Source: Thermoplasmata archaeon UBA184
Lineage (GTDB): Archaea; Thermoplasmatota; Thermoplasmata; Lutacidiplasmatales; UBA184
Assembly (NCBI GenBank): GCA_002495185.1
Contig: DAEB01000040.1
Span: 121,473-170,667 of the forward strand
DNA length: 49,195 bases
Direction of reading: 5' to 3'
Positions 14,999-23,129 of this stretch are shown piece by piece. The number at the start of each line of letters is the position of its first letter. Within the stretch, counting starts at the first letter, position 1. A program made the translations under genes and the position numbers. Under the pieces are notes generated by a model, which ran no database searches, was not told where the DNA came from, and worked only from the letters and a program-made list of their open reading frames with translations.

Positions 14999-17900
14999 AT
15001 GGTCTGCGAAAACGAACTCGGAAACGACGATAACAGAGAGATCCTCAAAACTGAGAGAGAATCCGTCCGGATGATCTCACCCGTGCGGCAGCATGTCATC
15101 CGGCGACACTTCCGTCTTCCGACGTGGCTGACCGTCACGGTCGCGGTATCATGCGCGACTATCATTTTGACTACTTCACTTGACCCGGGATCGCTAGGAC
15201 TGCGGCCCCCAAACAGTATTTCGGGATTGAAGCAGTCGTTGAGCAATCCAGTACCTCCACCAGAATTCCCCTATCTGGTCGCCCCGGACCTCTATCCTTC
15301 TCCCTCGAATCTGGCTGTGGGCAGTCCGCCTTCACTCGTCCGTTTGGCAGCAACCCCGACCGGCACGGACTATATGCTCTTCGTCAACGATTCCGGGAAA
15401 CAACTCTGGCTTGCGCCCGGAGCGAACGATCCGAGCGATGCCATAGCCCTCTTCAATCATGCTATCTGCATCAATCCGTCAGGGACCTGCATACCGACCC
15501 GGTCTGTCTACTTGACCTGGGGGCAGCCGGTCAAAGTCTTCCAAGTTTCCCGCTCGGGCATCAACGCGATCACGGCCGATTCGGTAGTCGCTGTGGGATC
15601 GGAGCTGACCGTGGGTGTCACCGACTTCTTCCAATGCCAAGGCGTGTGCAGCGGGGGCCAGTACTCGAATACAACGGAGGTCTTCGGAACTGGGAACGGA
15701 GGAAGCACGTTCACTTTCCTGGGCAGCGCCTCCGGCACGCTGACGAGCTTGACGGCCAATCCGAGCAGCGTGCTCGCGGCAACGGTCAACTCCGGTACGC
15801 TCTATGCCACGACGATGTCCGCAGGCGGGGGAGTCGTGTACAGCGTCGCAGTTGGGCCTTCGGGTGGAATCCAAAACGCGAGCGCGAGCTGGGTCGCGAC
15901 GCCCGCGGGAGTCCAGGACGAAGCGATCGTCGCCTCGGACCCGGGAACTGGCTCCGTTCTTGCTTTCACATCGACCAATCAGGGGAGGACTTTCAGCAGC
16001 GGGGTTCGCCTCGGTGTCCTGAATCAGAGCCCGCCCTCGACCGTGTTGAATGCCATCGGCGAAACAGGGCTGGTTCCTCCGGGCGGGCTGGTCGGCCAGG
16101 TCGCGTCGACCTCCGTTGGAGGGGAGGTATTCCTCCTTTTCACGAACCGAACGCTGAACGGACGAATTACCCCAGAGACCGAAGTCTCACCTGATGGCGG
16201 CGCCCATTGGCAGGGCCCCTACATTGTGCCGACGACTTCAGGGTCCGTCCAAGATCCGACCCTCGCGCCGAACCCCGACGGCGACGTGATGGCCACATGG
16301 CGTGACAATGGGAATGGAAGCTGGCAGGTCGATCAGGCGGTCTTCTCAGCGAATGGACTCCTCCGGGCCTCTCCCGCCGCGCTCCCGGCAAGCGGGGGGA
16401 ATGCGCTGAGCGGATTCTCAGCCGGTCCCCCAGCCGCCACCGTCGACTGGTTGGCTAGGCCGCTCTATGCGTGGACCGTGCCATCCTCCCTGGGGAATGA
16501 AATCGACTACTCGGGAGAGTTCCTTTCGGCGTCGAACTCGCTGAACGTCCTCGACAAGTTAGTTAACGACCCTTTGCAACCGGCAGATTTCAGCTCCGGC
16601 ACGAATGCCACCCTCACCGCATTCGTCACCAGCACTGACGCCAACCTCACAAAGACGTCGACCAGCATCACTAGCGGCAGTCTGAACGCCGCCCAGTACA
16701 ACGTAACTCAGCGAATCATCCCCGCAGTCACTCGCATCGCTCTAACGGTGACGGGCGGACTGCCTCAACCGCCTCCGAGCACCTCGACTCTTGCCGACGC
16801 GCTCGGAACATTCTCTCCCAACGTGTACCTTGCGGTTTCCGCCGCACAACTCCTCAACTCGCTGGGTGGAGGCGTCACCGTTTCCCCGCTCGTGTCGGCA
16901 AACGCGTTCGGCATGTTCACGGGACCTCCGCCGCCCGCATCGGTTTCCTGGACTCAGTCGGAGGATGGTGAGCCTGCAAGCGTCGCCGTCACCGCGATTC
17001 CGCAAAGCCCGGACACGATCTTGCTTTCAACCACACCCAACTTCCCGACGTACTACTACAACTCTTCTGGCAATGGCCCATGCGGTGGCCACGAAGTGGG
17101 GTTCACGATCTACTACGACAGTGTTCCCGTGGATTGGTGGTCCAACGTTTCCATCCCCGGACTCGTAGCGGGTACGTTCTCGAGTACCTCGACCCTACCT
17201 TCAGTCTTTCTCACAAACATCACTGCGAACACGAACGTCAGCTGGAGCGGAACGTTTGCAGCGGCGTATGCTGAGTTCTACCACTACACGTACTGCAGTA
17301 CCTATTATCACGGGCAGGTCCCGGACACCCTCGGCCCTCTTTCGATCAGTGCTTCGATCAGCGGCTACGCGATAACAACGCTTGGCATCATTCCGAATCA
17401 GCCCTATCTGCTGAACGGCGTGTGGAGCGGTTCGAGCGTTCCTCCGACGCTCACTGCCGTGTGGAACAACTCGATGCTCGCGGAGGACTCGATTTGGCTG
17501 AATTATACAAGTGGCTTAAACGTGGCCTCTTGGTCCAGCTCAGGCTACTCGATCTATCAAAACCCGACCTTCAGCGGGCTCTCGAATTCGACGTACTGGG
17601 GTCAAATCTACGCGCAGAGTCCGCCGGGGACCTACACTTCCTCGGAACGTCCCGCCCTCTCCTATGGCGATACGAACCCGTACCCCACTCAACAAGCAAC
17701 CTACACCTGCGACTTTGACCTCTCTCCACCTAACTATCACGTCTGGTGGAGCGGCAAATCCAATGTGACGAACAATACGACTTCGAGCTCGCAGATCACA
17801 TGGTCTGCGAGTGCGGACGGTCTCGGATCGATCACGTACTACGATTGGGTCACGGGCGTGAACTACACCATCTCGAACGTACCGGCCACATTGAACCGCA

Positions 17901-20900
17901 ATGGGACGTGGAGTTACACGGTCGTCCTTCACAACCTCGATTCCTTTGGCGTGTATTGGGTGACGGTGGGAGTCGGTGTCGGTAGCGGTTGTCTTCAGAA
18001 GACCCTCGTGAAGAGCTTCAGCTTCCAGACCCAGCACGTACTCACCCTCTTCGAGATCGACTACCCATACGATTCGATCACGAAGACCGGAGGCGGAGCA
18101 GGGATCATGTGGCAGGTCCCGGAGTCCTTCGTCAACAAGAAGCCTGGATTCGTGAGTGGGGCCCTCTCCTGGTCCAACAGCAGCTCTTCTGTCCAGATTC
18201 CAATCACGAGTCTGCCAGAATTCGATGGGCTCCCTGACACCGGCCTTGCGAACCTTTCCGCGTTACCGCAGGTCAATAGCAGTTACCGGGCCTGGGTCGA
18301 TCTGAACTTCACCCTTGGGTCAACACCGGTGAATGTCACAAGCGTACCGGTCAGCTTCGTGTATCTTCGCGACACGAGTGGAGACGGGTTATCCGACCTC
18401 GAAAAGGCGCTCGGGTGGACGAGCCCGACCATTCAGGGTCGGTACTATGCGGATCCATCACTTTTCGCCACGAATGGACTCGTGGGAGATTTCGTCGAGA
18501 AAGATTATGGCCTCAATCCGAACACGATTGACACAGCGAACAGCCACATGCTCGACACGTGGAACCTGACGTTCAATCTCCAGCCGGGAGGTGGCGCCCT
18601 CCCGAGCGGCTCGAATTTCCAAGTCTGGTACGAGAACTCCACCTACAAACCCTTCGCGACCACCGTCCAATACTCGCCGGGATTGCACGAATCCGGCGGC
18701 CCGGTCGCGAAGAACATCACGAACATCTCCGCCTCCGGAACAATCACCTCGGGGGACGGCGCGCCATGGGCCGCGAGGGCGTTGTGGAACTATTCGGCGC
18801 TCCAAGTCTTCGATGGACTCCCAGGTGTCAGGAACGCGGGGTGGTTGCGCGCAATCGAGGGGACGTGGAAGGGACTACCGACCTTGACCGTTGAGGGAAA
18901 GCTCTCCTGGGGAGCTAACCCCCTTGTGGCTTCTACGCCCAACGACGGGCTTCCGGACGGAGAACGGGTGAATCCCCTCTACGACGTAGGCCTTGAGTTC
19001 CAATCCGTCTACGCCAACCTAACTGGTCTCGGGTCGGGGAACGTCGGTGATGGCTACGCAGTCCGGATATTCGACAACTACACCGATAATGGTGGGACCG
19101 CCCGGTGCCTGGACAACTACTCCTCGCAGGCCCTCTACGGGAACTCGTCCTACCCAGACGTGACGAACTACGTGACCACGCTGCCAGTGTCGCAGACCCA
19201 ACAGAAACAGCAATTCTCGCTCGAGGTCGCCGAGAACCTCACGGGATGGCCGCAACCGGCCTACATCAACGGCAGTCAGACGGAAGTTACCCTGACGTAT
19301 GACCTTGTCCAAGCCGGGAAACTCGTCGTCAACGTAGCCGGGACCCACAGCGGAGGTCATTCAACGCTCTACGGGGTATTCAAAGAAGTCCCGATAGGGG
19401 CGAAGGCACCCACGTGGCTCTGGGTCCCGACCGACAACGGCACCGTGAACGGCCTTCCCGTCGGGCTGGAGCGGTACACCGGGGAGCAGTCGTTCGACCT
19501 CGTGGTGGTCAACGCGTCCAAGGCACTCACCTCCGACCCAATCCCCCTTCCGTGGGGAGGGACGTCGACCGGAGTCACGCTTTCGACAGGAATGAACGAC
19601 TTCTTGGTTCCCCGAGAACAGTTCCTCGACTCACCGTTCGGTGCGGCGATCTTTCTGGGAAAGAGCACCAGCTTCAACGGATCGAGAGCGCTTCCGCTCG
19701 TCAGCACCACCGAGCAGGGGTATCTTACCGGCTTCAACGGCGCGAACCTGATGGTCGACCTCGACGCCTACTGGCAGAACCGGGCCATCGCGAGCGGTCC
19801 GGGTAACATCACCGGGTCGTGGGAGACCGGTACTCCTCAATTCATCAACCACCGGCAGAATGCTCTCGTCGTACAGGTCTTAGCAGCCCCCTCCGCCTCC
19901 GGCGCAAATACGGGTGGGCTCCCCTCCAACCCTAGTCTTTACTCGACCCTCGGCGATCCTTCCGCTCTCCAGTCGATCGTCACGCTCAACATCACCAGCA
20001 CCGACACCTTCGACCTGCTGCTCGCCGCTCTGATCGACAACACCACGGGTGGAGCGAATGCAGTGAACGGTACGCTCCAGTCGGTGACCAACCAGATCGG
20101 GTTCCTCGGACTCAACCCGACAGTAGTGAACGCCATTTCGAATGCGACCGACCTGAACAACGGGCTGTATGGTCCTCCGGCGAGTCAGTTCCCGCCGCCC
20201 CAACCGAGCGGTTTCTGGAACTCGTTCTGGAATGCGGTGACCTCCTTCATCACGAACCCCCTCGGCACGATCCTCTCACTCGTCGACACTGTCTGGAACG
20301 CCGCGAAGGCGGCATTCTCGTACTTCAATCACCTCGCACACGAAGCGACTGCCATCGGGGGACAATTGCTGGCCCGGGCGGCAGGGACGCTTGTCTCGCT
20401 TGGAGACAGGATCCTGAGCGTCCTAGACACTCTTCTCAGCTACATTCTCTCGGTCGTGAAGGCGGCGCTAGCCCCGGTGATCGACCCGATAGTAAATTCT
20501 GCGAAGAGTTTTGACCAATCACTCGGCACTGCCTCGAATGCGACCATAGCAGATGTCGCAGGAGGAGGCAGCGTCACGACGGCTCACGGACTCGCGTGGG
20601 CACGTTCCTTTGACCCTGCTGCCTACCTCGGCGTGGGGTTGGCGATTGCAATCTCAATCGCGCTGGGGATTCTCATCCCGTTCTCGCTTGGCGCCGGATT
20701 GCTGATTACAGCCCTGCTGAGTCTCCTTCCACAGTTCGGCCAGTACCTGCTGACCGGGGTTCCATCAGTTACCTCACTCTCTTCTCAAGCCGTCTACGCT
20801 CTTGAGAGTGGTCTGACAAACAGCATACCGAAAATCGATTGGACCGCTCTGGGGGAAAGCGTGGGGATTGCTGCTTCCAGCACCGATTTTGCTTGGTGGA

Positions 20901-21199
20901 CCCTCGCGGCCACCTCGAAACTCGTGATCGAGGGCGGCGCAGCAATTGCGGTTGCAACCACCATGATCATCGATGCGATAATCCTCCTCGTCACACTTTC
21001 TAATGCGATGCTCAGCTCACCCTACGTGGACGGGGCAATCCTTGTCCTGGCCCTCTTCGGTGGCGTCATGGCGACGTCGTTCCTCCTGAGCACAGAGAGT
21101 TCATCGGTCAAGCCTTACGCCGCGGCTTCAGTGGCAATGGCCGCGCTCGGCCTAGGTGCAACCTACGCCGACTTGAAAGCGGAACAGTTGGTGCCGTGA
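14999..21199 (+). CDS. giant membrane-anchored surface protein (2066 aa), sialidase-like repeats and C-terminal membrane domain
   Basis: No full-length relative is recognised. A basic N-terminus leads into a signal or anchor helix (about 37-58). Region 60-480 is beta-rich with Asp-box/BNR-like repeats, including STNQGRTFSS near 325 and SPDGGAHWQG near 397, suggesting a sialidase-type propeller. The long middle is Thr/Ser/Asn/Tyr-rich with many N-x-S/T sequons and scattered Cys pairs, as in extracellular glycoproteins. Calcium-loop-like DTSGDGLSDLEK (about 1125) and NDGLPDGERVNP (about 1315) follow. Near 1735-1870 are amphipathic helices, then about five membrane helices (1876-2060). ATG 14999 has GGAGG 8 nt upstream. 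GC is well below the flanks (one sampled line 53%), a sign of transfer. Role in adhesion, defence or surface coat is inference. Confidence 0.75.
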   Translation: MVCENELGNDDNREILKTERESVRMISPVRQHVIRRHFRLPTWLTVTVAVSCATIILTTSLDPGSLGLRPPNSISGLKQSLSNPVPPPEFPYLVAPDLYPSPSNLAVGSPPSLVRLAATPTGTDYMLFVNDSGKQLWLAPGANDPSDAIALFNHAICINPSGTCIPTRSVYLTWGQPVKVFQVSRSGINAITADSVVAVGSELTVGVTDFFQCQGVCSGGQYSNTTEVFGTGNGGSTFTFLGSASGTLTSLTANPSSVLAATVNSGTLYATTMSAGGGVVYSVAVGPSGGIQNASASWVATPAGVQDEAIVASDPGTGSVLAFTSTNQGRTFSSGVRLGVLNQSPPSTVLNAIGETGLVPPGGLVGQVASTSVGGEVFLLFTNRTLNGRITPETEVSPDGGAHWQGPYIVPTTSGSVQDPTLAPNPDGDVMATWRDNGNGSWQVDQAVFSANGLLRASPAALPASGGNALSGFSAGPPAATVDWLARPLYAWTVPSSLGNEIDYSGEFLSASNSLNVLDKLVNDPLQPADFSSGTNATLTAFVTSTDANLTKTSTSITSGSLNAAQYNVTQRIIPAVTRIALTVTGGLPQPPPSTSTLADALGTFSPNVYLAVSAAQLLNSLGGGVTVSPLVSANAFGMFTGPPPPASVSWTQSEDGEPASVAVTAIPQSPDTILLSTTPNFPTYYYNSSGNGPCGGHEVGFTIYYDSVPVDWWSNVSIPGLVAGTFSSTSTLPSVFLTNITANTNVSWSGTFAAAYAEFYHYTYCSTYYHGQVPDTLGPLSISASISGYAITTLGIIPNQPYLLNGVWSGSSVPPTLTAVWNNSMLAEDSIWLNYTSGLNVASWSSSGYSIYQNPTFSGLSNSTYWGQIYAQSPPGTYTSSERPALSYGDTNPYPTQQATYTCDFDLSPPNYHVWWSGKSNVTNNTTSSSQITWSASADGLGSITYYDWVTGVNYTISNVPATLNRNGTWSYTVVLHNLDSFGVYWVTVGVGVGSGCLQKTLVKSFSFQTQHVLTLFEIDYPYDSITKTGGGAGIMWQVPESFVNKKPGFVSGALSWSNSSSSVQIPITSLPEFDGLPDTGLANLSALPQVNSSYRAWVDLNFTLGSTPVNVTSVPVSFVYLRDTSGDGLSDLEKALGWTSPTIQGRYYADPSLFATNGLVGDFVEKDYGLNPNTIDTANSHMLDTWNLTFNLQPGGGALPSGSNFQVWYENSTYKPFATTVQYSPGLHESGGPVAKNITNISASGTITSGDGAPWAARALWNYSALQVFDGLPGVRNAGWLRAIEGTWKGLPTLTVEGKLSWGANPLVASTPNDGLPDGERVNPLYDVGLEFQSVYANLTGLGSGNVGDGYAVRIFDNYTDNGGTARCLDNYSSQALYGNSSYPDVTNYVTTLPVSQTQQKQQFSLEVAENLTGWPQPAYINGSQTEVTLTYDLVQAGKLVVNVAGTHSGGHSTLYGVFKEVPIGAKAPTWLWVPTDNGTVNGLPVGLERYTGEQSFDLVVVNASKALTSDPIPLPWGGTSTGVTLSTGMNDFLVPREQFLDSPFGAAIFLGKSTSFNGSRALPLVSTTEQGYLTGFNGANLMVDLDAYWQNRAIASGPGNITGSWETGTPQFINHRQNALVVQVLAAPSASGANTGGLPSNPSLYSTLGDPSALQSIVTLNITSTDTFDLLLAALIDNTTGGANAVNGTLQSVTNQIGFLGLNPTVVNAISNATDLNNGLYGPPASQFPPPQPSGFWNSFWNAVTSFITNPLGTILSLVDTVWNAAKAAFSYFNHLAHEATAIGGQLLARAAGTLVSLGDRILSVLDTLLSYILSVVKAALAPVIDPIVNSAKSFDQSLGTASNATIADVAGGGSVTTAHGLAWARSFDPAAYLGVGLAIAISIALGILIPFSLGAGLLITALLSLLPQFGQYLLTGVPSVTSLSSQAVYALESGLTNSIPKIDWTALGESVGIAASSTDFAWWTLAATSKLVIEGGAAIAVATTMIIDAIILLVTLSNAMLSSPYVDGAILVLALFGGVMATSFLLSTESSSVKPYAAASVAMAALGLGATYADLKAEQLVP

Positions 21200-21205
21200 G
21201 TAAAC

Positions 21206-21805
21206 ATGCCCGGACCAATGCCAACTTGGTCGTTTGACATACGGGCGATCAACGAGGCTCTCGACCGGGCGAAGAAGCGCGATGCTTCGATCGCAGTGGC
21301 GTTCATGGTTTTTTGTGCAGCGATACTCCTTCTCGTCCTTTGGGATGACCTTCCACGGGCCCTGCATGGGACACTTTCGAACGGCCAGCTATTTGTCCTA
21401 GTCGTAGGGACGGTGGGCCTGACGTGTATTCTCGCGATTGGAGCCCGTGGACTACCACGGAAGCGCAAGGGAGCCAGATCATTGATAATCGACTTCGACG
21501 GAATTGAAATGACTTTCCCAGATCGAGAGTCACGACGCTTCCGCTGGGCCGACCCAACGGCCGTTCTCGAGTTGCAGGACCTTAGCAAGGTCGACCCGAG
21601 GGTCCTCTCGGTCTCGACCCCATATTTCATGGTGGCTCGGGATGTCCACTCTGCTTTGACTCAGGAGGCCTTCGATACGATTCTCGCTCAAGCGGAAGCG
21701 CATGGCCTGAACGATGTCGTGGGACCCCCAAGACGTTGGTTCGCTCCTTCGAAAGCGTGGTATCACATGATCCGTGGAGGTCCATCAGCGCGGTCAACGG
21801 TCTAA
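21206..21805 (+). CDS. two-helix membrane protein with PH-like cytoplasmic domain
   Basis: The 199-residue product starts 6 nt after the giant gene's stop and shares its lower GC, so the two form one unit. Two membrane helices lie at about 28-48 and 60-80 after a charged N-terminus. The remainder resembles a YcxB/PH-like strand-rich domain: SLIIDFDGIEMTF, RRFRWADPTAVLEL, and a final helix LTQEAFDTILAQAEAHG. This is a resemblance in pattern, not a confirmed family. It may be an accessory or anchoring partner of the giant protein. Confidence 0.68.
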   Translation: MPGPMPTWSFDIRAINEALDRAKKRDASIAVAFMVFCAAILLLVLWDDLPRALHGTLSNGQLFVLVVGTVGLTCILAIGARGLPRKRKGARSLIIDFDGIEMTFPDRESRRFRWADPTAVLELQDLSKVDPRVLSVSTPYFMVARDVHSALTQEAFDTILAQAEAHGLNDVVGPPRRWFAPSKAWYHMIRGGPSARSTV

Positions 21806-22271
21806 CTCGAATTGCCTTGTGCTCAATTGATGGTCACCTAGGTCGGAGCCGCCCAATGTAGGTCCTCGAGATTACGAGAGGCCTCCCCCCCGATCTCGGC
21901 GCAGCGAACGAAAGGGAAGCAATGCAGCAGCTTCGCGGACGCGTGACACGGGTCGATTGCCTACCCCTCGCGCCAACGGCCTTCGGCCACTGTGGGTCAT
22001 TCTCGTCAACCCGCGCGAGAGAACACCCGGAAGTCCCTTCAACCGCTTGGGACAACTCATGACCCGTCCGGTTGGAAATCGCGTCACGAACCGGTGTTGT
22101 CTGTCCGCGAAAGTTTGCTCGGCTCGATAGCCTCCGCCAAATCCAAGACCTTGTAGTTGCGTATTCGAGTCCATCGTCGATTATTCGTCCCCGGGCCGTG
22201 GCTGGTGATTCGAATGCTCTAACCGCTTGGCAGGCGCTGGCCGTCGTGCAACTGCTCGCGTCGGGTGGCAG
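21806..22271. other. right-hand island gap, no recognisable gene
   Basis: About 470 bases separate the last island gene from the tRNA-Gly promoter. Open frames occur (one of 165 codons on the minus strand runs through the tRNA itself) but none has coherent codon use or a known motif. I looked for tyrosine-recombinase motifs (R..HxxR..Y) and saw none. A decayed gene or integrase remnant cannot be excluded. Confidence 0.45.
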
Positions 22272-22281
22272 CTTTAGATAG
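22272..22281 (+). promoter_or_regulatory. tRNA-Gly(GCC) promoter
   Basis: CTTTAGATAG is an archaeal TATA-like box starting 33 nt before tRNA position 1. The same ten bases with the same spacing occur before the broken copy at 14481. Confidence 0.7.
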
Positions 22282-22304
22282 CCCGGCGAATGGCCTTCGT
22301 CGTT

Positions 22305-22378
22305 GCGGGTATGGTGTAGTCTGGTTATCACATAGGCTTGCCAAGCCTATAACCCGGGTTCAAATCCCGGTGCCCGCA
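22305..22378 (+). tRNA. tRNA-Gly (anticodon GCC)
   Basis: The sequence folds into a full cloverleaf: acceptor GCGGGTA with TGCCCGC (one T-G wobble at pair 6), D-arm GTG..CAC with GG in the loop, anticodon arm TAGGC-TTGCCAA-GCCTA with anticodon GCC, and T-arm CCGGG-TTCAAAT-CCCGG. The discriminator is A at 22378 and CCA is not encoded. The T-rich TTCTTTTCTGTTT that follows is a likely terminator. Its 5' part is duplicated at 14514. Confidence 0.95.
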
Positions 22379-22380
22379 CC

Positions 22381-22393
22381 TTCTTTTCTGTTT
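22381..22393 (+). terminator. T-rich terminator of tRNA-Gly(GCC)
   Basis: TTCTTTTCTGTTT directly follows the tRNA and fits the oligo-T type of archaeal termination. Confidence 0.55.
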
Positions 22394-22410
22394 GTCTCGG
22401 ACCTCGCGAG

Positions 22411-23103
22411 CTACGCGCTCTTTCCGAGGACCCGACCGATTCGCTCGGAGGTCGGCACGGCGTGCGGCATCGAGACGAGGCCGAAGAAGATGAACACGAC
22501 GCCGAGGAACTCCGAGTAGTACAGCGCGGCCGGGAACGAGGCGATGTAGAGGGCTCCTCCGGCCGCGAGGATGCAGGCACCGACCCCGGTCGCGAGGGTC
22601 TGCCATCGCCAGGAACGACGGAGGGAGACCACCACCGCGCCCAGGAGGACGACGGTCGCCGGTCCGGTGACGAGGGTCGAGACGATGAGGAGGTTCGCGG
22701 GGGGATTCCCGGAGATCACACCCTTCGAGACCATCGCGCCGGAGAGGGGCGTCGTGAAGGTGAGGACGCCGGTGGCCCCACACATGGCGAGGATGTAGCT
22801 CGAGTAGGCCGCCCGGACCGTCGCGCTAGCGAGGACGCGCAGGGCTCCGAGAGAGAGGACTCCGACGATCGCGGCGGAGAGGAACACGTAGGATTGCAGG
22901 AGGATCGTCCCCGACATCCCCTCGTAGACGAGCAGTTCCACCGTCGTCGCCGCCGCCGCGAGGGCAAGACCGCTTCCCCACATCAGGTGGGATCGGGACC
23001 GAGGGTCCCGAGCGAATCGCACGAACCCCCGGGCCGACATTCCCGAGAGCGCGACGGTGAGGACCGCTAGGGAGACGGCGACCGGAAGGTCCGTTGCGTC
23101 CAT
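22411..23103 (-). CDS. seven-helix membrane protein next to the respiratory-type membrane gene
   Basis: This 230-residue protein has about seven evenly spaced membrane helices and almost no soluble part. Seen are short basic loops (RFARDPRSRSHLMW near 29-42) and a final SMPHAVPTSERIG. No family is recognised. The ATG at 23103 has a GGAGGG-like ribosome site. It lies 26 nt downstream of the 560-aa membrane protein gene on the same strand and probably shares its message. Given heme O synthase on the divergent side, a part in an electron-transport complex or its assembly is plausible but unproven. Confidence 0.68.
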   Translation of the reverse strand: MDATDLPVAVSLAVLTVALSGMSARGFVRFARDPRSRSHLMWGSGLALAAAATTVELLVYEGMSGTILLQSYVFLSAAIVGVLSLGALRVLASATVRAAYSSYILAMCGATGVLTFTTPLSGAMVSKGVISGNPPANLLIVSTLVTGPATVVLLGAVVVSLRRSWRWQTLATGVGACILAAGGALYIASFPAALYYSEFLGVVFIFFGLVSMPHAVPTSERIGRVLGKSA

Positions 23104-23129
23104 CGTTTCCGTCCCTCCCTCACCCTCGT

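Noticed and set aside
14775..15074. 99-codon plus-strand frame before the giant gene
   Set aside because: No recognisable motif, no ribosome site, and it overlaps the start of the giant gene in another frame.
21834..22331. 165-codon minus-strand frame at the right edge of the island
   Set aside because: It runs through the tRNA-Gly promoter and 5' part and has no motif; inspected for integrase residues and none were found.
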